Source: Alphaproteobacteria bacterium
GTDB taxonomy: Bacteria; Pseudomonadota; Alphaproteobacteria; SMXP01
Assembly: GCA_028280675.1 (NCBI GenBank)
Contig: JANQLI010000373.1
Span: forward strand, 1-7,592
Direction: 5' to 3'
DNA length: 7,592 nucleotides
Below the pieces are notes generated by a model. The model made no database searches. It was not told the origin of the DNA and saw only the letters and a list, made by a program, of their open reading frames with translations. Shown here piece by piece: positions 1-5,641 of the stretch. Numbering within the stretch: position 1 is the stretch's first letter; every line of letters begins with the position of its first letter. The translations under genes were made by a program, and so were the position numbers.

Positions 1-1
1 A

Positions 2-436
2 ATCAATGAGGTGATTTCGGCGCGCAACAAGTCTGACGCCGTTGCGGAAGATGTTGGTCTTCTGATTGCAAGCATGCCAACACTCGTCGCTGAGGGCAAA
101 ATTCCAGCGCAAAGCACGACAAACATTATCGCGTTTTTGCAAACCATGCATGAAGCCATTGGGGAATGCAAAACACCAACCCGGTTTATTTTGCTTAGTG
201 ATGGGCTAGAGGATTCCGAATATGCGCGCCTTCGCCTCGCGTCGTCACAATTGCCACCCATTGTGATCAAGCCGCCGCAAGACAAGCGTTACAAATGCGA
301 TGAATTACAAATTTTAGGTCTCGGGCAGGGGCTTAATAAATATGAAGACATCGATCGGTTGCGTGAGACATGGAAAACATGGGCTGTGGGGCGCGAGCGC
401 CCGTTTAAATCTTTTGTCGGGTTAAACGATTGGTAG
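2..436 (+). CDS. C-terminal part of an unidentified protein with a possible vWA-like fold
   Basis: The reading frame is open back to the window edge (codons for I-N-E precede the GTG at 11), so this is most likely the last 144 residues of a longer gene. The GTG at 11 has too little upstream sequence to be judged as a start. Visible features are a helix-rich first half, a hydrophobic strand ending in an acidic turn (FILLSDGLED, about residues 62-71 of the visible part), a second strand-like stretch (ILGLGQG, about 104-110), and a tail rich in Trp ending GLNDW. The strand/DG turn followed by a later LGLGQG strand recalls the second half of a von Willebrand factor A-like domain, but the metal-binding DxSxS motif would lie upstream and cannot be seen. 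The function is unknown. No signal peptide or membrane helix is visible. The stop overlaps the end of the convergent gluQ gene. Confidence 0.6.
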   Translation: MNEVISARNKSDAVAEDVGLLIASMPTLVAEGKIPAQSTTNIIAFLQTMHEAIGECKTPTRFILLSDGLEDSEYARLRLASSQLPPIVIKPPQDKRYKCDELQILGLGQGLNKYEDIDRLRETWKTWAVGRERPFKSFVGLNDW

Positions 437-1300
437 CCCGAGCCGCTGGCGAATAGCCGCCGGTGTGATGCCTTCTTCCCGTAAATGTTTGATCGTGAGA
501 TCTTGATCGCGTTTGGCAAGCCGTCGCCCGCTGTTATGCAGGATGAGTTTATGATGGTGATAAATGGGTGCGGTGTATCCTAACAATTCTTGTAAAAGGC
601 GTTGAATATGCGCGGCGTGAAACAAATCTTCGCCGCGCGTGACATGTGTAACTCCTTGCCTGTGATCATCCACCGTGACGGCGAGGTGATAACTCACCCC
701 GACATCTTTGCGGCCCAAAACGATGTCGCCAAAAAGATGCGGCTCACCAATTTGCAGACCATGTTCGCCATGGGGGCCACATCCGTCTTCTATATATAAA
801 TATGGTTCAGGGTCGCCCAGAGACCCTAAAGCCGCTTCAACATTCAAGCGGATGGCATAGGCGTCGCCATTCGCTTTGCGTTGCGCGCGTTCGGTTTCAC
901 TCAGGTGACGGCAGGTGCCTGGATAAAGCGCGCCTTCCGGCCCATGCGGCGCGGAAGGTATGGCCTTGATTTCACGCTGAATGTCTTTGCGCGTACAGAA
1001 GCAGGGATAGGTTAGGCCTGCAGCACTGAGACGTGAAAGTTCGCTGCGGTAAAGATCCATATGGTCTGATTGCCGCCGCACCGGTTTTTCCCACATCAAC
1101 CCAAGCCACGTGAGGTCTTCATAAATCTGTTTTTCGAACGCTGGCCGGACGCGTCCTTGGTCAATGTCTTCGATGCGCAGCAAAAAGCGTCCTCCTTGGG
1201 CTTTGGCAAGATCATGGGCAAAGATCGCCGCATAAGCGTGCCCGAGATGGAGATGCCCAGTGGGGCTCGGGGCAAAGCGTGTGACGATGGCATCGGTCAT
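422..1300 (-). CDS. gluQ: Glutamyl-Q tRNA(Asp) synthetase
   Basis: GluQ is a shortened paralogue of glutamyl-tRNA synthetase. It activates glutamate and attaches it to the queuosine base at the wobble position of tRNA-Asp, not to the tRNA 3' end. At 292 residues the protein has the catalytic core but no anticodon-binding domain, as expected. It begins TRFAPSPTG and carries the HIGH-type motif HLHLGHA at 16-22. A zinc site of the CxC...Y...C type uses Cys100, Cys102, Tyr126 and Cys130. Conserved segments YHLAVTVDD (204-212) and TRGEDL (221-226) follow, and the KMSKS equivalent is RLAKRD (260-265). I chose the ATG at 1300 because an AAGGG ribosome-binding site lies 7 bases upstream; a longer frame from a TTG at 1336 adds 12 residues outside the family core. 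It is divergent from the hydrolase gene, with 86 bases between the starts. Confidence 0.95.
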   Translation of the reverse strand: MTDAIVTRFAPSPTGHLHLGHAYAAIFAHDLAKAQGGRFLLRIEDIDQGRVRPAFEKQIYEDLTWLGLMWEKPVRRQSDHMDLYRSELSRLSAAGLTYPCFCTRKDIQREIKAIPSAPHGPEGALYPGTCRHLSETERAQRKANGDAYAIRLNVEAALGSLGDPEPYLYIEDGCGPHGEHGLQIGEPHLFGDIVLGRKDVGVSYHLAVTVDDHRQGVTHVTRGEDLFHAAHIQRLLQELLGYTAPIYHHHKLILHNSGRRLAKRDQDLTIKHLREEGITPAAIRQRLGLPIV

Positions 1301-1386
1301 GCCTTCACCCTTGCCGGAAAGGGAGAGTCGGGTCAAGATACTTGCCTAGAGAAGGGATTGCACAAAACGTGACACTAGAATTTGTG

Positions 1387-2199
1387 ATGAAGGGATTGAA
1401 GTTTGCTGGCATAGTCTTGCTGACAGCCTATCTCGTGACTTTAGCGATCATGTTTTTCTTTCAACGCAGCTTTCTTTATTTCCCCAATGCGCAGAGTGTA
1501 TCTGCTTCACAGGCAGGTCTTGATAATTTTGAGGATGTCACGCTGGTCACCGCAGATGAATTGACCTTAAACGCCTGGTTCCACACCCCGTCAGAAACAG
1601 CCCCGGTTATCCTATTTATGCATGGCAATGCAGGCGGCATTGCTGACCGGCGCAATTATTATCGCTATATGGCGGATCTTGGCTTTGGCGTGCTGGCGCT
1701 GGATTATCGCGGCTATAGCGGCAATCCAGGACATCCCCATGAAGAGGGCCTTTACATGGATGCGCGCGCGGCGATGGCTTTTTTGGCAGAACGATCCATC
1801 GCGCCCGCGCGCCTCATTTTAATGGGGGTGTCGCTTGGGTCGGGTGTTGCTGTGCATATGGCAACGGAAATCGACGCACGTGCGCTTGTCTTGGTGTCGC
1901 CCTATACATCTTTGCCCGATGTGGCCGCCGAACATTATGGCTATTTGCCAGTGCAATGGCTGACCCACGATCGTTTCACGTCGATTGATAAGATTGCATC
2001 GGTGGCTATGCCGCTGTTGATCTTTCATGGCGCACAAGACACACTTATCCCTGCCCATCTTGGCAGAAGGCTGTTTGATGCGGCAGTCGAACCGAAGCAG
2101 TTTTTTATGCAAAAACGGGCAGGGCATAACACCATGGATATGGGGGCGATCATTCGTAAAGTGTCCGAGCTTTACGGCGAGGATGTGCGCAAGCTATGA
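1387..2199 (+). CDS. Membrane-anchored alpha/beta hydrolase (BEM46/ABHD13-like)
   Basis: This is a 270-residue serine hydrolase of unknown substrate. One hydrophobic helix at about residues 6-25 with positive charges before it should anchor the protein in the inner membrane; no cleavage site is obvious. The fold markers are in order: the oxyanion segment FMHGNAGG (about 78-84), the nucleophile elbow GVSLGSG with Ser149, Asp218 in FHGAQD, and His247 in AGHN, so the catalytic triad is complete. The order and spacing fit the BEM46/YfhR branch. The ATG at 1387 puts the anchor at the N-terminus as is usual; it has no good ribosome-binding site. GTG at 1369 or TTG at 1342, after a GAGAAGGG stretch, are possible alternatives that would add 6 or 15 residues. 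The stop overlaps the start of the glycosylase gene (ATGA), so the two are probably co-translated. Confidence 0.88.
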   Translation: MKGLKFAGIVLLTAYLVTLAIMFFFQRSFLYFPNAQSVSASQAGLDNFEDVTLVTADELTLNAWFHTPSETAPVILFMHGNAGGIADRRNYYRYMADLGFGVLALDYRGYSGNPGHPHEEGLYMDARAAMAFLAERSIAPARLILMGVSLGSGVAVHMATEIDARALVLVSPYTSLPDVAAEHYGYLPVQWLTHDRFTSIDKIASVAMPLLIFHGAQDTLIPAHLGRRLFDAAVEPKQFFMQKRAGHNTMDMGAIIRKVSELYGEDVRKL

Positions 2200-2855
2200 C
2201 AAAAGCTACCTCTTTGCCGACGCGCCTAAAACGCAAACATGATTTAGAGAGGGCTGTACGTTATCTCGTGAAACAGGATAAGCACCTTGCGCAAGCGTTT
2301 CGCGCATCTGGTGCGCCGTATTTTAAAATGCGTCCTGCAGGGTTTGCCTCTCTTTTGAAAATCATTGTGGAGCAACAACTTTCCACGGCCAGCGCCAATG
2401 CCATTTGGGGTCGATGTGAGGATTTGTTGCCTGACATGACGCCGGATTGTTTGCTGGCGTGTGCCGATGATGACTTGCGTGCGCTTGGTCTCAGCCGTCC
2501 GAAGATCAGGTATGCCCGCGCCCTTGCGAATGAGATTACGAAAGGTCATTTAAACCTCACACACCTCGCGCGCATGTCGGATGCGAATGCTATGCAAGCG
2601 CTCCAATCCGTTACGGGTATCGGGCGTTGGACGGCAGAGATTTATTGTCTTTTTTGTTTGGGGCGTCCGGATGTGTGGCCAGCAGGGGATATTGCGGTGC
2701 AAGCGGCCTATCAATCTTTGCATGGGTTAGATGCGCGCCCCTCTGTGCAGGACTTCGATGGCATTGCAGAACAATGGCGTCCGGTGCGCGGCGTTGCAGC
2801 GCTTATACTGTGGAATTACTACCGCCATGTGAAAAAGCGCCCCATTTGGAAGTAG
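2196..2855 (+). CDS. DNA-3-methyladenine glycosylase of the AlkA (HhH-GPD) family
   Basis: The enzyme should cut the N-glycosidic bond of alkylated purines such as 3-methyladenine, opening base excision repair. The 219-residue protein is the HhH-GPD core. EQQLS at 59-63 is typical of the family. The helix-hairpin-helix is at about 135-148 (VTGIGRWTAE), and the catalytic aspartate is Asp165 in WPAGDIAV, aligning with the AlkA LPDD position. A terminal WRPVRGVAALILW segment (194-206) is also typical. There are no iron-sulphur cysteines, which argues against EndoIII or MutY. It lacks the N-terminal domain of E. coli AlkA (282 residues), resembling the short AlkA/Mag1-type enzymes. The start is fixed by the 4-base ATGA overlap with the upstream hydrolase. 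No Ada-like regulator or Ada-box context is seen here. Confidence 0.92.
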   Translation: MTKATSLPTRLKRKHDLERAVRYLVKQDKHLAQAFRASGAPYFKMRPAGFASLLKIIVEQQLSTASANAIWGRCEDLLPDMTPDCLLACADDDLRALGLSRPKIRYARALANEITKGHLNLTHLARMSDANAMQALQSVTGIGRWTAEIYCLFCLGRPDVWPAGDIAVQAAYQSLHGLDARPSVQDFDGIAEQWRPVRGVAALILWNYYRHVKKRPIWK

Positions 2856-2895
2856 GGTTAACAGACAAAGATTTGCCGCAAAAATGTCCCTAGTG

Positions 2896-2915
2896 AGGAC
2901 GACCTTCATCGTCTT
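2896..2915 (+). other. Small hairpin, not terminator-like
   Basis: AGGACGA at 2896-2902 pairs with TCGTCTT at 2909-2915 around a 6-base loop, with one G-T pair. It lies 41 bases after the glycosylase stop. No run of T follows in either direction, so it is not a standard intrinsic terminator. It might protect the 3' end of the hydrolase-glycosylase message. Confidence 0.35.
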
Positions 2916-2960
2916 GTGACATGACATCTGTACTTCTCAGGCCGATTTAGGTCATACTTT

Positions 2961-2998
2961 GATTCGATTCAGTGATTTTTCCCAGAAATCCGCGAATC
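2961..2998. promoter_or_regulatory. Cluster of three GANTC (CcrM) methylation sites
   Basis: GATTC occurs at 2961-2965 and immediately again at 2966-2970, and GAATC at 2994-2998. GANTC is the target of the cell-cycle DNA methyltransferase CcrM in most alphaproteobacteria. The sites end 26 bases before the HNH start codon, so they probably lie in its promoter or leader. Methylation control of this gene is an inference, not shown by the sequence. Confidence 0.4.
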
Positions 2999-3023
2999 AT
3001 GTGTAGGAGAGGGAGACGGTGAC

Positions 3024-3584
3024 GTGAACGCACCACTTCGACATCCCGAAGCGTGCCCCGCGCTCGTGTTGAACGCGGACTATCAGCCCTTGTCGTATTA
3101 TCCATTATCGTTGTGGTCATGGCAGGATGCGATCAAGGCTGTCTTTATGGATCGCGTTGACATCGTGCACGAGTACGATCAATTCGTACACTCGCCTTCG
3201 TTTCAAATGCGTCTTCCGAGTGTGGTCGCATTAAAAACTTATATCTCCCACGAACGCGAACCGGCGTTTACCCGGTTCAATGTTTTTCTGCGTGATCACT
3301 TTCAATGCCAATATTGTGGTTCGCCGGATGATCTCACGTTTGATCATGTGATCCCGCGCTCGCGCGGGGGCAAAACAACCTGGCAAAATGTGGCGACGGC
3401 TTGCTCGCCCTGTAACCTGAAAAAAGGCGGGCGGATGTTGCGCGACAGCGGTATGACGCTTGCGCATAAACCGCAACGGCCAACCGTGCACATGCTGCAT
3501 AAAAATGGCCGGTCTTTTCCGCCGAATTATCTGCACGAAAGCTGGCAGGATTATCTCTATTGGGATATCGAGCTTGAGCCGTAA
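3024..3584 (+). CDS. HNH endonuclease-family protein, function unknown
   Basis: This 186-residue protein has a conserved N-terminal half of about 90 residues (VLNADYQPL, then WSWQDAIKAV) and a C-terminal HNH domain. In the domain, Cys95 and Cys98 (CQYC) pair with Cys127 and Cys130 (CSPC) as a structural zinc site. Asp107-His108 (FDHVIPRSRGG) and Asn122 give the metal-binding and catalytic core. The layout matches a stand-alone, chromosomally encoded HNH family widespread in alphaproteobacteria and some other phyla. Its substrate is not known to me. The start is GTG at 3024, with GGGAGA 7 bases upstream. There is no neighbouring methyltransferase, restriction subunit, phage gene or immunity gene, so a restriction or toxin role is not supported by context. 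It converges on coq7 with a 14-base gap. Confidence 0.9.
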   Translation: MNAPLRHPEACPALVLNADYQPLSYYPLSLWSWQDAIKAVFMDRVDIVHEYDQFVHSPSFQMRLPSVVALKTYISHEREPAFTRFNVFLRDHFQCQYCGSPDDLTFDHVIPRSRGGKTTWQNVATACSPCNLKKGGRMLRDSGMTLAHKPQRPTVHMLHKNGRSFPPNYLHESWQDYLYWDIELEP

Positions 3585-3587
3585 GAG

Positions 3588-3609
3588 TAACGCCCGTGTT
3601 AGATTTTTT
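3588..3609 (+). terminator. Possible weak intrinsic terminator for the HNH gene
   Basis: TAACG at 3588-3592 pairs with TGTTA at 3597-3601 around a CCCG loop (4 Watson-Crick pairs and one G-T), followed two bases later by six T at 3604-3609. The stem is short and AT-rich, so termination would be weak. The T-tract lies inside the last codons of the convergent coq7. Confidence 0.35.
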
Positions 3610-4192
3610 CTGAAATGTTGATGGCCAATCGGCACGCCGCTTTAATTGCGCCTGAGAGAAGCGGATAAGCTGGGGCCTCTTCTGCGCCTTCTGCAAGGGC
3701 TGTTTCGCGGTGGGCAACTTCATCTTGCCGGTATTGCGCAATCAAATCACGCAATTCCGTTTCACCTTGCACTTCAAGTGCGTCTTCTTGTTCAGCGTAG
3801 TGGTGATCGATCACGTCTTCGACAGCGGCCGTGCAGGCCATCGCCGCTTTTTCACCGAGGAGTGCTGTGCCAGCGCCAAGGGCAAAGCCCGCCAAGTGCC
3901 AAAACGGTGTGAGAGCAGTGGGCCGTACCCGTCGCTCCACCAAGAGATCGTTGAAGCGGGCAAGGTGTTCTTCTTCCTGCGCGGCCATATGGGCGATTTT
4001 CTTCACGGTCTCTTCCGCGCCTTTGCGGTGCCGTAATACGGCGAGCTGACCTTCATAAATGCGCACGGCGCCATATTCCCCAGCATGATCGACACGCAGC
4101 ATTTCATGTAAGCGGGATTTGGCCGAATGACCCGGCATATTGTTCTTGATGGAAATGGTGTTTTTGTCGCCAGACATGGTCTCGTCAGTCAT
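3599..4192 (-). CDS. coq7: Demethoxyubiquinone hydroxylase, Coq7 family
   Basis: Coq7 is a membrane-associated diiron oxygenase that hydroxylates demethoxyubiquinone, a late step in aerobic ubiquinone synthesis. In the 197-residue form the diiron ligands are all present: Glu39 in DHAGEYGA, Glu73-x-x-His76 in EEEHL, Glu125 in VEDVIDHHY, and Glu158-x-x-His161 in DEVAHRE. A moderately hydrophobic stretch (about 98-113, FWHLAGFALGAGTALL) fits the interfacial membrane helix of the family. I took ATG at 4192, which overlaps the dsbB stop by 8 bases; ATG at 4177 would lose 5 residues and cannot be excluded, since neither has a strong ribosome-binding site. A longer frame back to 4249 lies within dsbB and is unlikely. 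It is the last gene of the exoD-dsbB-coq7 cluster. Confidence 0.93.
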   Translation of the reverse strand: MTDETMSGDKNTISIKNNMPGHSAKSRLHEMLRVDHAGEYGAVRIYEGQLAVLRHRKGAEETVKKIAHMAAQEEEHLARFNDLLVERRVRPTALTPFWHLAGFALGAGTALLGEKAAMACTAAVEDVIDHHYAEQEDALEVQGETELRDLIAQYRQDEVAHRETALAEGAEEAPAYPLLSGAIKAACRLAINISEKI

Positions 4193-4706
4193 GGTTTGAT
4201 GTCTTGCGTAAGCGTAAGGTTGCATAGGTGCAGAGCCCAAGCAGCACAAAAGATATCAGAAAATTATACCCTGCCATAGAAATACCAAACAGAGACCAGG
4301 GAATATCGTCGCAGGCGGGCGCATCTGTCGCTTGTCCTAAAGCGCCGAGCATATCTTGCATCGAAAGGCTGGCTCCTCCGCCTGCACAACTCGCCGGGCC
4401 GGCCCACCATTTATATTCGACCCCTGCGTGAAAGCCCGACCGCACGGTGCTGGCAAAAGCCGTCAGGCTCAGAAGGCCAAAAATGGCGAGAGTAGGGAAG
4501 CGCTGATTGAGAGGCCCCGCATTCAGTAGCCCAAGCACACTGATCCAGATCATCAGCCAGTGCCATCCCCGTTGTTCTATGCACAAAGGACATGGCTCCA
4601 GCCCGCCAATGGATTCGAAGCCATGAGCGCCAAGAATCAGTGATGCACTCACCAAAAGCGTGATCCAAGGAAGACGGGTTGTCAGATAACTCTCGAGACT
4701 GTGCAT
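4185..4706 (-). CDS. dsbB: Disulfide bond formation protein B (DsbB family)
   Basis: DsbB is the inner-membrane enzyme that reoxidises the periplasmic thiol oxidase DsbA and passes the electrons to quinone. The 173-residue protein has four likely membrane helices (about 14-29, 47-64, 72-90 and 142-163). The first periplasmic redox pair is Cys39-Pro-Leu-Cys42, just after helix 1, followed by the typical EQRGWHW. The second pair, Cys107 and Cys132, is in the loop between helices 3 and 4. Both pairs are intact, so the protein should be redox active. No DsbA gene is in the window. The ATG at 4706 lies 7 bases after the exoD-like stop, and the 3' end overlaps coq7 by 8 bases, so expression is probably coupled in both directions. 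Confidence 0.92.
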   Translation of the reverse strand: MHSLESYLTTRLPWITLLVSASLILGAHGFESIGGLEPCPLCIEQRGWHWLMIWISVLGLLNAGPLNQRFPTLAIFGLLSLTAFASTVRSGFHAGVEYKWWAGPASCAGGGASLSMQDMLGALGQATDAPACDDIPWSLFGISMAGYNFLISFVLLGLCTYATLRLRKTSNHD

Positions 4707-4713
4707 CGTTTCT

Positions 4714-5358
4714 TTATCCGTTTCCGATCAGCCCACCGATAAAGTCTTTGATAATAATCGCGAGTTCGCTACCAAGAAAAATCAGCAGTGAAACCCAGAT
4801 AGCGCCTAGGAGAGTGCCGATGATTAAAAGAATACCATCTCTCTCGATAAAACCAATCGCCATAACGCCTACAGCCACCCCCGGTGTGGTGTTGGTGAGG
4901 GGGAGAGGGGTGGCGATGGATGCTGAGAAGATCAGTAAGAAGACACCGAGGGTCCGTTCCGCAACGCCTCTGCTGAGAAAGGTGAGGCGTGGTTTGCTGA
5001 TCACTTCAAACCACCGGATATAGGGCGCGGACTTTGTCGCCATGTCTTCGAAAGCCTGACGGGAAAAACTACGCGCGCGGAGCTTATCCGGCAGCCAAGG
5101 TGTGTGGCGGCCAATCACGATTTGCGCAGCGACAAACACCAGCGGGATCGACACCGCTTGCGGCACGCCATAAAGAAAGGGAATGCAGCAGGGAAGCGCA
5201 AGGATCAGAAGAATAATCCCAAAGGCGCGATCTTCGAGCGCATCGACGAGCTGCCCAATGGTGATTTCATCCCCGCCAATCTGCGGGCCAAGAGCCACAA
5301 GGAGGTCAGAGGTGCTCTGAGGGGTGTCCGCTTCAGCATGGGTGGTGTCCGCAGTCAT
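4714..5358 (-). CDS. ExoD-family membrane protein
   Basis: This 214-residue integral membrane protein matches the ExoD family, named from a Rhizobium gene affecting exopolysaccharide production and nodule invasion; its biochemical activity is not established. After a polar N-terminus comes the family-typical block DALEDRAFGIILLILALP (about 39-56) and a Gly/Pro-rich hydrophobic region with VPQAVSIPLVF. Then follow a short GRHTPWLP motif (83-90), a soluble stretch, and a C-terminal set of hydrophobic segments (about 138-162, 162-173, 176-201). Two cysteines (PCCIP, 56-60) sit in the first hydrophobic block. The ATG at 5358 is preferred over an in-frame TTG 4 codons upstream; both lack a strong ribosome-binding site. 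It is the first gene of the cluster with dsbB and coq7, which may reflect shared envelope expression rather than a shared pathway. Confidence 0.85.
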   Translation of the reverse strand: MTADTTHAEADTPQSTSDLLVALGPQIGGDEITIGQLVDALEDRAFGIILLILALPCCIPFLYGVPQAVSIPLVFVAAQIVIGRHTPWLPDKLRARSFSRQAFEDMATKSAPYIRWFEVISKPRLTFLSRGVAERTLGVFLLIFSASIATPLPLTNTTPGVAVGVMAIGFIERDGILLIIGTLLGAIWVSLLIFLGSELAIIIKDFIGGLIGNG

Positions 5359-5481
5359 CAATACGCTCAATTCTTTTACCCGGTTGGCATGTTGCCCTCT
5401 TCTACATGATAATGATGGAGAAAGGGTTCAAAAAGTGGGCGGATGGCTGAAAAATCGGCGGGCAAGGTCCGCGATAAGCGG

Positions 5482-5509
5482 TTGACCTGAGCAGCGTTCT
5501 GCGTATGAT
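5482..5509 (+). promoter_or_regulatory. Sigma-70-type promoter for tRNA-Leu
   Basis: A -35 hexamer TTGACC (5482-5487) and a -10 hexamer TATGAT (5504-5509) are separated by 16 bases. A transcript starting near 5516 would carry a leader of roughly 27 bases before the mature tRNA 5' end. This is the clearest promoter in the window. Confidence 0.7.
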
Positions 5510-5542
5510 CCCCCCCTCTTTCGTTGCGACCTTTGCATAAAG

Positions 5543-5629
5543 GCCCCTGTGGCGGAATTGGTAGACGCGATGGATTCAAAATCCATTGTCCTTGCGGACG
5601 TGCCTGTTCGAGTCAGGCCAGGGGCACCA
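5543..5629 (+). tRNA. tRNA-Leu, anticodon CAA
   Basis: This is a complete class II tRNA with CCA encoded at 5627-5629. The acceptor stem GCCCCTG (5543-5549) pairs perfectly with CAGGGGC (5619-5625), with discriminator A at 5626. The anticodon stem ATGGA/TCCAT (5570-5574 and 5582-5586) encloses loop TTCAAAA with anticodon CAA at 5577-5579, reading UUG leucine codons. A long variable arm (GTCC TTGC GGAC) and the T-arm with TTCGAGT loop are as expected for leucine. It stands alone on the + strand between leftward protein genes, with its own promoter upstream. Six T at 5638-5643, just past the CCA end, may help end transcription. Confidence 0.97.
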
Positions 5630-5641
5630 TCAAAAGATTTT

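Larger units (their letters stand above)
2856..3023. other. 168-base intergenic region before the HNH gene
   Basis: No protein or RNA gene is recognisable. The region contains a 7-bp hairpin without a T-tract at 2896-2915, which competes with a shorter upstream pairing. It also holds three GANTC sites in its last third and the purine-rich ribosome-binding site of the HNH gene at 3006-3016. No convincing -35/-10 pair could be assigned, though the HNH promoter is expected here. Confidence 0.6.

Noticed and set aside
1334..1336. TTG start that would lengthen GluQ by 12 residues
   Set aside because: The ATG at 1300 has an AAGGG site 7 bases upstream and starts right at the family core; the extra residues match nothing expected.
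1070..1372. Rightward frames of 65-100 codons inside gluQ and over its start
   Set aside because: They lie antisense to a well-supported gene and show no recognisable domain; frames of this size are expected opposite coding sequence.
1301..1386. Divergent promoters between gluQ and the hydrolase
   Set aside because: Only poor hexamer matches (for example TTGTGC with TATCTT at 19 bases) were found, so no site was called.
2858..2862. CtrA half-site TTAAC after the glycosylase stop
   Set aside because: A single half-site without the second TTAA at the right spacing is expected by chance.
3231..3741. Leftward frames of about 135 codons opposite the HNH gene
   Set aside because: Arg/Ala-rich composition with no domain, antisense to a confident CDS, and they run into coq7 in another frame.
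5034..5409. Rightward frames of 60-101 codons opposite the exoD-like gene
   Set aside because: Shadow frames of a real membrane protein gene, with no ribosome-binding site or family resemblance.
5406..5431. Leftward promoter for exoD (TTGAAC and TATCAT)
   Set aside because: The spacer is only 14 bases, too short for a normal sigma-70 promoter.
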